DNA of 64,000 bases from Chryseobacterium sp. SSA4.19 (GCF_022601875.1 NZ_JAKVIP010000001.1:1-64000), one strand, 5' to 3'; shown: positions 1 to 10,630, numbered from the stretch's first letter. Notes: a model not told the origin generated them from the sequence alone. Translations and numbers: made by a program.

Positions 1-1
1 T

Positions 2-79
2 ATTTTTGAAGAAAGGCTCAGATTATAAAATCTAAGCCCTGACTTTTTAACTTACACACTTTGTGGGAGAGTGTCGTTA
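2..79 (+). mobile_element. Possible right end of an IS256-family insertion sequence (C-terminal transposase codons plus terminal repeat)
   Basis: Reading from base 2 gives eight codons, IFEERLRL, then TAA at 26-28. Many IS256-family transposases end with a similar FExRL peptide. The bases at about 44-79 (taacttacacactttgtggg... to gagtgtc) resemble the terminal repeats of Bacteroidota IS256 elements, which typically carry a TTACACA block close to the gene end and a GTGTC-like tip. The rest of the element would lie left of the window, so neither the other end nor a target duplication can be seen. Inference from recalled family features. Confidence 0.4.
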
Positions 80-90
80 AAATAGTTTAG

Positions 91-107
91 GGGCGACTTT
101 GTCGCCC
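91..107. repeat. GC-rich hairpin downstream of the broken hydrolase
   Basis: A perfect 7-bp stem, gggcgac/gtcgccc, with a ttt loop. It lies between the putative IS end and the 3' end of the serine hydrolase pseudogene. Neither side has a clear T-tract, so I do not call it a terminator with confidence. Confidence 0.4.
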
Positions 108-136
108 TGAAACCTGTTAAATAACCATCAGTATAT

Positions 137-1645
137 TTATTTCTTTTTCAATACCTCTTCAATTTTCAAAAGCATGTCTTTCGCATTCTGATGTGTCGGT
201 TCCAATTCTAACACTTTTTGATAATCTTTTTACGATAGTGTGTATTCTTTCTTATTAAAATACGCTTCACCGCGACTATCATAAACATTAGCAGAATTTG
301 GAAACTGAGAAACATTCAAACCAAAAATCTTAATAGCTGAATCTACATTTCCATCTTTTAAAAATTCATAACCAAGCTTATTTAATTCATTTTCATCGGA
401 AAAATTATAGTGATCTGGTTTGTTTGTTTTCAATTTTTTATACAGTTCAATACCTTTGTCAATCTTTTTATAGCATTCTTTTCTGATGGTTAAAGCAATA
501 GATTCTTTTTGAGGCTCAATGGGATAATTCTTCCATTGGTTCAAGCTGGCAATACTTAAAAGAATTTCTTCTATTAGTTTAAAATTGTTTCCGTTAGTCA
601 TCACAACCAAACCGTTTCCATCGTCAACACTTCCAATATAGTAGCAAACAAAACCTTCATTTTCACCACTATGACCGAAATATTTTGTCCCTTTAAAATC
701 ATTCAGAAATACACCAAGATTATTTTCCACTCTTTTTACAGACATTTCTTTTGACAAGATTTTATTTGATTTCCCAATTAATGACAACTGTGTTTCAATG
801 ATATATTTTGCCAAATCATTTGGATTTGTCCATAAACCTGCCGCTGCTTTTTCGGGATAAATGTGATATTTGCCTTTTACTTTTTCCCCGTTATTATAGG
901 CTGTTGCAAGTAATTTTTCTTTATCCTTAGAAGGTGGCTGATCGTAAGAGCTTTCGTTCATTCCTAACGGTGTCAAAACATTTTTCAACATGTAATCTTC
1001 ATATTTCTCTCCTGTAGTATTTTCAAGAATTAATTGTGAAACGGTAGTTCCGCCTCCGGAATATTCAAACTTTAAGTCGGGTTCAAATATCGACCGAACG
1101 GCAATCGAGTTGGAAGGCTTTTCTCCATCAAGAATTTGTTTAAGTGTCGGTAATTCTATTCCTTTTTCATAACCTCCGAAACCGTGTACAGACAATCCTG
1201 CTTTGTGAGATAATAAGTGAGCAAGAGTGGTTTTCTTTCCTTTTGATACATCATTGTACGGAAATTTCCAAGATGTAAGATAATTATTAATATCATCATC
1301 CAAACTTAATTTATCTTCCTAAATAAGTTTTAAAATTCCCAGACTGTTGATCGATTTACTGATGGATGCCGCTTGAAAAAGTGTCTGAGGAGTAGCGGTT
1401 CTCTTTTCGGAAGTATCTGCATAACCGTATGCCTTAACCCATTCTATTTTATAATCTTTAATGACTGCAATACTTACAGCATTTGCATTATAAAATGTCA
1501 TTCTATCTTTTAAAGTCGATTTTTTAGTTTTCGATGTATCCCAATGGTTTAGATCGATTTAAAATATCTTGATTTTTTCATTTATATTTTGTGCAAAAAT
1601 ATGTAATGATAAGAATATAAAAAAGATGGAGTTGAGTTTTTTCAT
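137..1645 (-). pseudogene. Serine hydrolase / class C beta-lactamase-like protein with TPR tail, broken by three in-frame stops
   Basis: One reading frame runs from ATG at 1645 (signal peptide MKKLNSIFFIFLSLHIFAQ) to TAA at 137-139. It is interrupted by TAA (1559-1561), TAG (1319-1321) and TAA (230-232), with no frameshift. The middle piece has the SxxK nucleophile motif (SISK). The long piece has YSG and HSG motifs, all expected for penicillin-binding-protein-like serine hydrolases, and a TPR-like C-terminus that continues past the third stop. All catalytic motifs are therefore still legible. All three stops could derive from glutamine codons by a single C-to-T change. Probably a recently inactivated secreted hydrolase. 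Fragments 1319-1501 and 230-1303 could be called as separate genes but are one locus. Confidence 0.85.
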
Positions 1646-1780
1646 GGTAGCATATTTTTGATTTCGTTATTATTATGACAAACTTCCCGTTTGTTTTATG
1701 ACATCTTTGTTGAATATTTTTTGTGAATTATTATTTCCGGAATATAAAATTAACTTTTTAAGCTAAATTCATTCATAAAA

Positions 1781-1811
1781 AAACTCGGCGAAGCAAGGCT
1801 TCGCCGAGTTT
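1781..1811 (-). terminator. Rho-independent terminator of htpG
   Basis: A perfect 14-bp stem (aaactcggcgaagc and its complement) around an aag loop, followed on the minus strand by a T run. It lies 18 bases past the htpG stop codon. Confidence 0.9.
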
Positions 1812-1829
1812 CAATATAAAATATTCAAA

Positions 1830-3722
1830 TTACTTTTCTAACTGCTTGTAGCTTCTTTGGATAAAATCCGTCAAATCTTTTCCTTTCAACAAATTCTGGG
1901 AAAGCTTAGCCAGGTCCAAAGCGTACTTGATCAGGCTTTCCTTTTCGTCCGCATTCTCAGTTTTTAAAATCTGATCTGCAAACTCACTGTTGGAATTCAC
2001 TACCAGATTATACATTTCCGGGAAACCGCCCATGCCGAACATTCCGCCACCGCCCGTGGCCTGCATGTCTTTCATCCTTCTCATGAACTCAGGCTGAGTG
2101 ATGGTAAACGGAGCATCCGTGCTGTCAAGATCTTCAAGCTGAACAGTAAATTTCTTGTCGTTTACTGCTTCTTCAACATTCTTTTTCAATGATTCTTTTT
2201 CCGTTTCCGTTAATTTGGAAATAACAGGCTCATCTTTTTTGATCAGATTGTTGATGTGATCTGCATCAACCCTTACAAATGAAACATTATCTTTTGAAGT
2301 TTCCAGTTTCTGGATAACATGAGGGATAATCGGGGAATCAAAAAGCAATACTTCATAGCCTTTATCTTTTGCCGACTGGATATATCCGTGTTGCTCATCA
2401 GCATTGGAGGCATACAAGATAACCAGTTTACCGTCTTTATCGGTCTGATTTGGCTTGATTTTTTCCTCTAATTCGTTCCATAGGAAATATTTTCCATCAG
2501 TAGTAGGATAGAGGGTGAATTTATCGGCTTTTTCCGCAAACTTTTCTTCAGTTATGATTCCGTATTCGATAATGACTTTAATATCATTCCATTTCTGTTC
2601 ATAATCCTCACGGTTTTCATTGATCAGGGAAGCCATTTTATCGGCTACTTTTTTCGTGATGTAAGAAGAAATTTTCTTTACCGCACCATCTGCCTGCAGA
2701 TACGAACGGGAAACGTTCAGCGGAATATCCGGAGAATCGATAACTCCTCGAAGAAGCATTAAGAAATCCGGAACGATACCCTTTACCTCATCCGTTACGA
2801 AAACCTGGTTCTGGTACAGCTGTATTTTATCTTTTTCAATATTCAGGCTGTTGTTCAGTTTAGGGAAAAACAAAATACCTGTCAGGTTAAAAGGATAATC
2901 TACATTCAGATGGATATTAAATAAAGGCTCTTCAAACTGCATCGGATACAGCTCATGGTAGAACTTCATATAATCCTCGTTGGTCAGCTCGCTCGGAGCC
3001 AATGTCCAGGCCGGAGTCGGATTGTTGATAATGTTGTCTACTTCTTCTGTTTCTGCTACTGCATCTTCTGCAGCATCTTCCGGTAATGGCAGAGTATGTG
3101 TTTTAGTTCCGAATTTAATAGGAACCGGCATGAATTTATTGTACTTCAACAAAAGTTCACGAATTTTTCCTTCTTCCAGAAACTCGGCGGAATCTTCTGC
3201 AATATGAAGAATAATCTCCGTTCCACGGTCTGTTTTATCGGCTGTTTCTTCTAATGTAAATTCCGGACTTCCGTCACAGATCCAGCGAACCGCAGGCTCA
3301 TCCTTATACGACTTGGTAACAATTTCCACTTTCTCAGCTACCATGAAGGCAGAGTAAAATCCAAGTCCGAAATGCCCGATAATGCCTGAATCTTTTGCAC
3401 TGTCCTTATATTTTTCAAGAAATTCCTCAGCTCCGGAAAAAGCTACCTGATTGATGTATTTTTCAACCTCTTCAGCAGTCATCCCAATTCCCTGGTCAAT
3501 AATACGGAGTGTTTTATTTTCTTTGTCTACCTTAACTTCAATCTTTGGATTTCCATACTCAACTTTTACCTCGCCAATACCTGTTAAGTGCTTCAACTTT
3601 AAGGTGGCATCCGTTGCATTGGAAATTAATTCTCTCAAAAAGATTTCGTGGTCACTGTAAAGAAATTTTTTGATAAGCGGGAAAATATTTTCAACCGATA
3701 CGTTAATATTTCCTTTAGTCAT
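1830..3722 (-). CDS. htpG: Molecular chaperone HtpG (bacterial Hsp90)
   Basis: ATP-dependent cytosolic chaperone that remodels client proteins as a dimer. The N-terminal GHKL ATPase domain is intact: E31 and N35 in FLRELISNATDA, the D76-QGIG loop, and GHFGLG at 116-121. The middle domain carries the usual client and ATPase-contact region, and a C-terminal dimerisation domain follows. The length of 630 residues is normal. I chose the ATG at 3722 (MTKGNINV) because family members begin here; the frame stays open 12 codons further upstream, but that extension looks like leader sequence. It has its own terminator, so it is probably transcribed alone. Confidence 0.97.
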   Translation of the reverse strand: MTKGNINVSVENIFPLIKKFLYSDHEIFLRELISNATDATLKLKHLTGIGEVKVEYGNPKIEVKVDKENKTLRIIDQGIGMTAEEVEKYINQVAFSGAEEFLEKYKDSAKDSGIIGHFGLGFYSAFMVAEKVEIVTKSYKDEPAVRWICDGSPEFTLEETADKTDRGTEIILHIAEDSAEFLEEGKIRELLLKYNKFMPVPIKFGTKTHTLPLPEDAAEDAVAETEEVDNIINNPTPAWTLAPSELTNEDYMKFYHELYPMQFEEPLFNIHLNVDYPFNLTGILFFPKLNNSLNIEKDKIQLYQNQVFVTDEVKGIVPDFLMLLRGVIDSPDIPLNVSRSYLQADGAVKKISSYITKKVADKMASLINENREDYEQKWNDIKVIIEYGIITEEKFAEKADKFTLYPTTDGKYFLWNELEEKIKPNQTDKDGKLVILYASNADEQHGYIQSAKDKGYEVLLFDSPIIPHVIQKLETSKDNVSFVRVDADHINNLIKKDEPVISKLTETEKESLKKNVEEAVNDKKFTVQLEDLDSTDAPFTITQPEFMRRMKDMQATGGGGMFGMGGFPEMYNLVVNSNSEFADQILKTENADEKESLIKYALDLAKLSQNLLKGKDLTDFIQRSYKQLEK

Positions 3723-3825
3723 AATAATTTTTGTTTTTAATTTGATTAATCTTCTCAAAAAAAATACCGTTTGAAAGAAAGTGACAATTTGACATTATTT
3801 ATACTGAGGCATCCATAGCCAGTTG

Positions 3826-4539
3826 CTATTTTTCTTTTATTATGCCTATTATTACTCCAAAATCGCCATCTTTCTGAATCCAGTTTCCTTTCGGAAAATA
3901 GGTTCTTGATACAAAACCGTCCAGGTACAATGCATTTTCACACTCCAGGCTTTTGAATAATGATGCAAGGCTGTAAAGGTTTATTTCTTTCTTAGACATA
4001 ACAAACACCGGACTGCCGTTTTTCAATATCCCAACACCGTTTCTTATATTTAAATTACGGGAATGATTTTGGAAAGCAGGATTAATTTTTCCATCAATAA
4101 TCAGCATGGGACCGGATTGGGTCGCAAACTTTATTTTTGGATTAGCTTTAAAATTTTCAGTAGAAACAATAGCAGATTCATTCGATTTCGTAACATAAAA
4201 AATACCGTTCGGCTTGAGATAAAAATTTCCTTTGCCAGCCAGAGTGTTAATAGGATTTAAAGTTTTAAAATTCTCTACATATAATCCTTTGGGAATATTG
4301 TGTTGAATAAACATTCCTCCGTTCATGGCAAATATCAAATCTTTGTTTCCGGAATTGATGTATTTTTCTAAATTCTGAAGGCTTCTGAAAGGCTGTTTAT
4401 GATTATCTTTCCAGAAGAATTCAATCCTATCGCTTTTTGAATTGACAGGATAAATGACAAAATCACTATTGATCTCCTTATCTGTGCTACAGGAAAATAA
4501 GATGATCAATATCGGAAAAAATATCAGTTTCAGCTTCAT
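3826..4539 (-). CDS. Phosphodiester glycosidase family lipoprotein (DUF2233/NAGPA-like)
   Basis: A lipoprotein signal (MKLKLIFFPILIILFSC, lipid-anchored Cys at the end) is followed by a single domain of the phosphodiester glycosidase family. Recognisable stretches are FAMNGGMF, KFATQSGPMLIIDGKINP and YLDGFVSRTYFP, which match the conserved glycine, asparagine and aspartate blocks of DUF2233. Members cleave sugar-phosphodiester bonds, but the substrate here is unknown. The start is ATG 4539; an in-frame ATG seven codons upstream would spoil the signal peptide. It lies downstream of recA in the same direction, but recA has a terminator in between. Confidence 0.8.
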   Translation of the reverse strand: MKLKLIFFPILIILFSCSTDKEINSDFVIYPVNSKSDRIEFFWKDNHKQPFRSLQNLEKYINSGNKDLIFAMNGGMFIQHNIPKGLYVENFKTLNPINTLAGKGNFYLKPNGIFYVTKSNESAIVSTENFKANPKIKFATQSGPMLIIDGKINPAFQNHSRNLNIRNGVGILKNGSPVFVMSKKEINLYSLASLFKSLECENALYLDGFVSRTYFPKGNWIQKDGDFGVIIGIIKEK

Positions 4540-4564
4540 GAATTTTATATAAAATTGCAAAAAA

Positions 4565-4585
4565 AAGACAGCCGAAAGCTGTCTT
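4565..4585 (-). terminator. Rho-independent terminator of recA
   Basis: An 8-bp stem, aagacagc/gctgtctt, with a cgaaa loop and a long T run on the minus strand, 23 bases after the recA stop. It overlaps the short leader of the downstream lipoprotein gene. Confidence 0.85.
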
Positions 4586-4607
4586 AAATTATAAATAACC
4601 TGAAAAA

Positions 4608-5615
4608 CTATTTTACTTTATTTTTCAGCTCCTCTTTGATTTTGTTTTCCAGTTCTTCAGCAAGTTCAGGATTGTCTTTTAAGACATCTTTCACAGCATC
4701 ACGACCCTGCCCCAGTTTCGTTTCCTCATAGCTGAACCATGAGCCGCTTTTCTTCACGATGCCTTGTTCCACGGCCTGATCAAGGATTTCTCCTGTTTTG
4801 GAAACTCCTTCACCATACATAATGTCAAATTCAGCCTGTTTGAAAGGAGGAGCCACTTTGTTTTTTACAATCTTTACTTTCACCCGGCTTCCTATAGCTT
4901 CGTCACCGTTTTTAATTGGTGCACTGGCCTTTCTGATATCTACTCTCACGGACGCATAAAATTTAAGGGCATTACCACCGGTAGTGGTTTCAGGATTACC
5001 AAACATGACACCGATTTTTTCTCTCAGCTGGTTAATGAAAATAACCGTACATTTTGTTCTGGAGATCGTGGCCGTTAATTTTCTTAATGCCTGAGACATC
5101 AATCGTGCGTGGAGACCCATTTTGGAGTCACCCATTTCACCTTCTATCTCCGCTTTAGGAGTCAGGGCAGCCACTGAGTCAATAACGACAATATCAATCG
5201 CTCCTGAACGAATCAGGTTATCAGCAATTTCTAAAGCCTGTTCACCATTATCGGGTTGGGAAATAATCAGGTTTTCTAAGTCGATTCCTAATTTTGCCGC
5301 ATATGTTCTGTCAAAAGCATGCTCGGCATCAATAAATGCTGCAATACCTCCCGCTTTCTGAGCTTCTGCGATAGCATGCAGTGTCAGCGTAGTCTTACCG
5401 GAAGATTCAGGCCCGTATATTTCAATAATTCTTCCTCTGGGATAACCGCCAACACCTAAGGCAATGTCAATTCCCAAAGATCCGGAAGGAATAACTTCAA
5501 TAGTAGTGTCAACTGTACTGTCACCAAGGGTCATTACCGTTCCTTTTCCGTATGTTTTATCTAACTTGTCAAGCACCAATGAAAGCGCTTTTTTCTTATC
5601 GTCTATATTACTCAT
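4608..5615 (-). CDS. recA: Recombinase RecA
   Basis: DNA-dependent ATPase that forms filaments on single-stranded DNA, drives strand exchange and triggers LexA-type self-cleavage. The Walker A motif GPESSGKT is at 68-75. The Walker B region [22 protein letters not shown] and the DNA-binding loop with [17 protein letters not shown] are intact. The C-terminus is acidic-lysine-rich as usual. Its length of 335 residues is typical. A promoter -7 box sits just upstream. It appears monocistronic, with its own promoter and terminator. Confidence 0.98.
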   Translation of the reverse strand: MSNIDDKKKALSLVLDKLDKTYGKGTVMTLGDSTVDTTIEVIPSGSLGIDIALGVGGYPRGRIIEIYGPESSGKTTLTLHAIAEAQKAGGIAAFIDAEHAFDRTYAAKLGIDLENLIISQPDNGEQALEIADNLIRSGAIDIVVIDSVAALTPKAEIEGEMGDSKMGLHARLMSQALRKLTATISRTKCTVIFINQLREKIGVMFGNPETTTGGNALKFYASVRVDIRKASAPIKNGDEAIGSRVKVKIVKNKVAPPFKQAEFDIMYGEGVSKTGEILDQAVEQGIVKKSGSWFSYEETKLGQGRDAVKDVLKDNPELAEELENKIKEELKNKVK

Positions 5616-5635
5616 CTGTCTTTTAAATTAATAAT

Positions 5636-5643
5636 CAAATTTA
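5636..5643 (-). promoter_or_regulatory. Bacteroidota-type -7 promoter box for recA
   Basis: On the minus strand this reads TAAATTTG, an exact match to TAnnTTTG. It lies 20 bases upstream of the recA start codon, predicting a very short leader. Confidence 0.65.
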
Positions 5644-5808
5644 CGAAAAAATACACTGATAAACTAATATTATATACCACTAAAAACTGATTTCATAGTT
5701 AAAAAAAGTATAAAATTTTGAGATATTAATGATCAGATAACCAATTTGAATTTTGATGTTTAACTCGTTGGAATTCAGTATTTGTAATTGAGTGTCAGTA
5801 AAGGATTT

Positions 5809-7005
5809 TTAATGAAAATTTGAATTTTGAGTGATGTTAAGATAGTCACTCAGAACTTTCATCTGGTCTTTATTTCCTTTTTCAATTCTGGCTTTGCGGC
5901 TGACCAGGCGGTCGTATACCTGATTTACGGCCCGTTTGGTTTTTGGGAAAGCATTCTTAAAGGGAATTTCAGGAATATGAAGTCTTCTGCAGACTTCAGC
6001 ATCGAGAAGAAACCAGGTGCAGCTGATGTGAAGATAGCGCAGGTTTTTTTTTTGAAAGGAATACTTCAGAATAGGATTTTCAAGAGATTCGTTCAATAAG
6101 GAATGAGCCAGAAGAATGGAGTCTTTATCTGCAGGGGGCTGTACGGATGTCCATAAATAGAAATATTCGGTAGCCTGCTTTTTGTCATTCGGTAAGAGGT
6201 TTTCAGGGATTCCCAGCAGGTGACCAACATATTTCCAAAGGTGAAAAAGCCCTTTTTCTTCATTGGAGGAAAAGGTATTTCCCAGTTTATGCAGGCTATG
6301 AAGAAAGACAAGGCTGAACCCAATATAGGTTGCCATCATATCCCAGGAATTGATAGGTTCACCCCAGTTTTCAGTGTCCCATTCTTTATAGTGTTTTTTA
6401 ATGGATAATCTTGCATAAGAATGAATCATTCTGGTCTTTATCGCAAATTCGTATCCTTTTTTATGAATTTCCAGAGCATTGTACCGGGTCACATTGACCC
6501 AGAAATCAAGGGTTTCTGAAAGTCTTTTGACAGCACCCTTTTTTAACGCTTCTGTGATGATTAGCGGCTTATTTAGATAAGCATAATCATAACCGCCCAT
6601 CAGGCAGTAATCCCGAAGGGAAATAAGTGCATCAAGGTTGCTTCTCATGCATAATTCTGCACCGCTTCTGAGCAGGTCATGATCAAGCCAGTTGGGAATC
6701 TTCTGGGTCTGAGAAAACATTTCTTTTATACTTCCCGGAACAGCATCATGATCAGCAATTCCATTTCTGATATATTTTTCCAGCTCTCTGGAAGCTTCCT
6801 GAAAGCTTTTAGTTAAATAAATATCTCTTACTACTTGGTCTCCTATACGATCTACATCATAAAAATAAGGAGCAAACTTTTCAAAATCGGTGAAGCCTAC
6901 TTCGGCTTCGGAAAACTCAATGAGTTGTTTCCCATTGCCTTTCGTCCAGAAATTTTTAAAATGTGGTGAATCTTTAAATCGCGGTTGCATTATATTTTTC
7001 TCCAT
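5809..7005 (-). CDS. MpaB/latex-clearing-type oxygenase family protein (DUF2236)
   Basis: A 398-residue cytosolic protein of the family that includes fungal MpaB and bacterial rubber oxygenases (heme-binding, helical). Family-like blocks include the N-terminal PRFKDSP, the GAVKRLSET..FW segment around 158-170, and R192-MIH195 in the IKTRMIHSYAR helix, the likely heme-ligand region by analogy. No signal peptide or membrane helix is seen. The substrate is unknown; in most flavobacteria the function of these proteins has not been worked out. It stands alone, between recA and a divergent gene. Confidence 0.75.
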   Translation of the reverse strand: MEKNIMQPRFKDSPHFKNFWTKGNGKQLIEFSEAEVGFTDFEKFAPYFYDVDRIGDQVVRDIYLTKSFQEASRELEKYIRNGIADHDAVPGSIKEMFSQTQKIPNWLDHDLLRSGAELCMRSNLDALISLRDYCLMGGYDYAYLNKPLIITEALKKGAVKRLSETLDFWVNVTRYNALEIHKKGYEFAIKTRMIHSYARLSIKKHYKEWDTENWGEPINSWDMMATYIGFSLVFLHSLHKLGNTFSSNEEKGLFHLWKYVGHLLGIPENLLPNDKKQATEYFYLWTSVQPPADKDSILLAHSLLNESLENPILKYSFQKKNLRYLHISCTWFLLDAEVCRRLHIPEIPFKNAFPKTKRAVNQVYDRLVSRKARIEKGNKDQMKVLSDYLNITQNSNFH

Positions 7006-7141
7006 TAAACATAAAATTACAAGTTTTGCGCCGAACAGAGCGTGAGATTTATCACTGCTAGCATAAATGCTAAAAAAATACTACAAACGGGTAATTTTTT
7101 TGTGTTTATGGAATTTGAAAATTTGTATAAAAATAATTATT

Positions 7142-8038
7142 ATGAAAACAAAAATTTTATTACTGTTACTGCTAAATACTGCATGTGTAATGTTTGGGCA
7201 GGAAGAATTTAAAAAATACTATGTAATTCCATCTGCTACTCATGGATACAGTCTTAAAAAAGAGGTTCAAAAAAAATATGAAGAACTTGATCAGAAAGGA
7301 AAAGAAGAACTTACTAAAGGGTATAAACTTGGTGAAAAAATAAAAATAGTACAAAAAGCTAATGTTTCGGGTAAAGAATTGGAAGTCATAAAGGAAGTAA
7401 CTGTGAATGAAGATTTTTTCAACACCTTAACCAAAAGTGAGACTGTGGAGGTAGATTTAAAGCATAAAACCAAAGCTATGGTGGCTATATCTAAAAATAA
7501 ATTAATTGTTAATCCATACTTGTTAAGTAATTCCAACGATAAGAACAATACGATATATTTTTACAAACTGGAAAATAGGCAGAGTATTAAGCTTAAAACA
7601 AAGAACTGGACAGTAAATGGTATTACAATACCTGTAAAATACAGATTTAAGGGTAAAAACGGTCTTAAAGAGGATTTTTCTACAGGTATTAACGGTAATC
7701 TTTTTGTGGGTTATTCTTTAGGGGGAACCACCTTTTTTTACCAGGAAGAAGTAGGGACCAAGGAAAATAACTGGAAAATTACAGGAGGTATTTTATTTGG
7801 CGCCTCTTCTGTAAAACTGAATAAATCCAATACCAATTTATCCAATACTCCGATTCTTGATGATTCAGAATTTACGAAAGGCTTAGGATCAATAGCTTTC
7901 GGATTTACTTATTCATACAACAGTATTAATTTAGGTGCTTTTCTAGGTTTTGATTACGCCATTGGCCAGGATGCTGAAATCTGGAATCACAATAAAAAGC
8001 CTTGGTTGGGGATTGGAGTAGGATATAAAATATTTTAA
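7142..8038 (+). CDS. Secreted protein with possible C-terminal outer-membrane barrel strands
   Basis: I do not recognise a named family. The protein starts with a clear signal peptide (MKTKILLLLLLNTACVMFGQ), which is why ATG 7142 is preferred over an in-frame ATG 25 codons upstream. The first half is lysine- and glutamate-rich and probably helical. The second half alternates Gly and aromatic residues (GNLFVGYSLGGTTFFY, GSIAFGFTYSYNSINLGAFLGFDY) and ends in GIGVGYKIF, as outer-membrane strands do. 298 residues. The stop codon overlaps the stop of the convergent gene by two bases. Confidence 0.6.
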   Translation: MKTKILLLLLLNTACVMFGQEEFKKYYVIPSATHGYSLKKEVQKKYEELDQKGKEELTKGYKLGEKIKIVQKANVSGKELEVIKEVTVNEDFFNTLTKSETVEVDLKHKTKAMVAISKNKLIVNPYLLSNSNDKNNTIYFYKLENRQSIKLKTKNWTVNGITIPVKYRFKGKNGLKEDFSTGINGNLFVGYSLGGTTFFYQEEVGTKENNWKITGGILFGASSVKLNKSNTNLSNTPILDDSEFTKGLGSIAFGFTYSYNSINLGAFLGFDYAIGQDAEIWNHNKKPWLGIGVGYKIF

Positions 8039-8502
8039 ATTCCGTATTTAATTTTGTTCTCGTTCAAAAATCCCAACAGCTTTTCTTTATTTTTTACAGA
8101 GAAAGATCTTTTTTTACCATTTTTCAGTTTTAAAAAAATGATCTCCCGGCCGCCTGTGATAAAAGCTTTCCCATATTTTCTTGAAAGTCTTACTCCCCAG
8201 CCTCCGAAATCTGAAATAGGGTCTGTATGTATGAATTGTATTTCTTTAATATCATCCCAGCTGATCTTTTTCCGCTTCAGGATGAAAGGGAAAAAATGAT
8301 ATTCAAAATATTGAGAGTTTAGGTTTAACTTTAATGCTGAACATAAAAACAATAAGGTCAATGGAATAGTAATAACAATAACGGTTAAAGGTGATTCATT
8401 GTCTTTCACGAGAATAAAGCTCCCCACGATAGCCTGAAAGATGAGAAGTATGGCAAAGGCCTTAGGAAAGCCTGATTTTTCCTGAAAAGTTCTGTCATCC
8501 AT
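8035..8502 (-). CDS. Small two-helix membrane protein with PH-like cytosolic part
   Basis: 155 residues from ATG 8502 (MDDRTFQEKSGF); the frame is open further upstream but overlaps the gapA terminator, so the longer form is unlikely. Two hydrophobic helices (about 14-30 and 38-55) are followed by a soluble domain with [30 protein letters not shown] and a C-terminal helix. That pattern resembles bacterial PH-like domains found after paired transmembrane helices. The function is unknown. It overlaps the convergent neighbour at the stop codons. Confidence 0.6.
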   Translation of the reverse strand: MDDRTFQEKSGFPKAFAILLIFQAIVGSFILVKDNESPLTVIVITIPLTLLFLCSALKLNLNSQYFEYHFFPFILKRKKISWDDIKEIQFIHTDPISDFGGWGVRLSRKYGKAFITGGREIIFLKLKNGKKRSFSVKNKEKLLGFLNENKIKYGI

Positions 8503-8536
8503 AAAAAATAATAAACTAAAATTACAAAAAACAAAA

Positions 8537-8559
8537 AAACCTTCCAAATCGGAAGGTTT
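8537..8559 (-). terminator. Rho-independent terminator of pfkA-gapA
   Basis: A 9-bp perfect stem (aaaccttcc/ggaaggttt), loop aaatc, with a strong T-rich tail on the minus strand about 25 bases after the gapA stop codon. Confidence 0.85.
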
Positions 8560-8564
8560 TATAT

Positions 8565-8584
8565 TACTCATTGCTGATTGCTCA

Positions 8585-8585
<1 letters not shown>
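8565..8585. repeat. Three 7-nt micro-repeats abutting the gapA stop codon
   Basis: Plus-strand units TACTCAT, TGCTGAT and TGCTCAT lie directly against, and share one base with, the gapA stop codon. They sit between the gene and its terminator. Confidence 0.6.
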
Positions 8586-9610
<1,025 letters not shown>

Positions 9611-9623
9611 TTATATTAAAATA

Positions 9624-10610
9624 TTAGATTGCTAAAATTTCTGAAATCAGTAAGAGGTCTTTATTGATTTCGTTATGTTTCTTAATGGCTTCCTCAATGG
9701 GTGTATACACGAGATCATTGGAACGCATGCCTGCCATGACATTGGTCTGGCCGGCCATCAATCCTGTTACGGCCCCATAGCCCAATCTGCTGGCCAGTAC
9801 CCGGTCTGCACAGCTTGGCGATCCTCCTCTCTGGATATGCCCTAAAATGGCAACACGGATATCATAATCAGGAAATTCTTTTTTTGTTTTTTCCGCAAGT
9901 TCATAGATGTTAGCCAGTTTTTCACCTTCTGCAACTACTACAATGCTTGATGCTTTACCCGTTTTTTCTGCATTTCTGAAATTGGCAAACAATTCATCAA
10001 TGCTGTCTTTTCTTTCTGGGATCAGAATATCCAAAGCTCCGGCTGCCAGGCCACTGTTTAAAGCGATGAATCCGGCATCGCGTCCCATCACTTCTACAAA
10101 GAATACCCTGTTGTGTGAAGTTGCGGTATCACGGATCTTGTCAATCGCTTCCATAGCGGTATTCAGGGCCGTATCATAGCCGATGGTATTATCAGTTCCG
10201 AAAATATCATTGTCAATTGTTCCGGGAACACCCACAACCCTGATTCCGAACTCTTCATTAAAGATTTTTGCACCTGTAAACGTTCCGTCTCCACCGATGC
10301 ATACCAATCCGTCAATTCCCAGCTTAACACAATTGTCGTAAGCTTTCTGCCGGCCTTCTGCCGTTTTAAATTCCATGGATCGGGCAGACTTAAGAATGGT
10401 TCCGCCCTGGTTGATTATATTTTTTACGGAACGTGGCCCCATTTTAAGGAAATCACCGTGGATAAGGCCATTATAACCTTCCCTCACACCATAACATTCG
10501 ATATTGTAATAATTGGCAGTTCTTACGACTGCTCTTAATGCTGCATTCATACCCGGAGAATCACCTCCCGAAGTTAGAACGGCAATTTTTTTTACAGCAC
10601 TTTCTTTCAT
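9624..10610 (-). CDS. pfkA: ATP-dependent 6-phosphofructokinase
   Basis: Commits fructose-6-phosphate to glycolysis by phosphorylating it to the 1,6-bisphosphate. ATP-binding TSGGDSPGMNA is at 13-23 and GGDGT at 106-110. The catalytic loop PGTIDND is at 129-135. The LGHIQRGGSPSCADR block near the C-terminus is intact. I chose ATG 10610 (MKESAVKKIA), giving the usual 328 residues; the frame opens seven codons earlier, but that would place the start inside the promoter region. It is first in the pfkA-gapA operon. Confidence 0.96.
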   Translation of the reverse strand: MKESAVKKIAVLTSGGDSPGMNAALRAVVRTANYYNIECYGVREGYNGLIHGDFLKMGPRSVKNIINQGGTILKSARSMEFKTAEGRQKAYDNCVKLGIDGLVCIGGDGTFTGAKIFNEEFGIRVVGVPGTIDNDIFGTDNTIGYDTALNTAMEAIDKIRDTATSHNRVFFVEVMGRDAGFIALNSGLAAGALDILIPERKDSIDELFANFRNAEKTGKASSIVVVAEGEKLANIYELAEKTKKEFPDYDIRVAILGHIQRGGSPSCADRVLASRLGYGAVTGLMAGQTNVMAGMRSNDLVYTPIEEAIKKHNEINKDLLLISEILAI

Positions 10611-10630
10611 CTGGTAAAAAATTTCGAACA

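Noticed and set aside
230..1303. Stop-codon reassignment as explanation for the in-frame stops
   Set aside because: Every other gene in the window ends with ordinary TAA or TAG stops, and Gln is encoded by CAA and CAG within the same gene.
1319..1501. Two separate hydrolase genes (60 and 357 codons)
   Set aside because: Both lie in one frame separated by a single stop, and the signal peptide from ATG 1645 is also in that frame, so they are pieces of one pseudogene.
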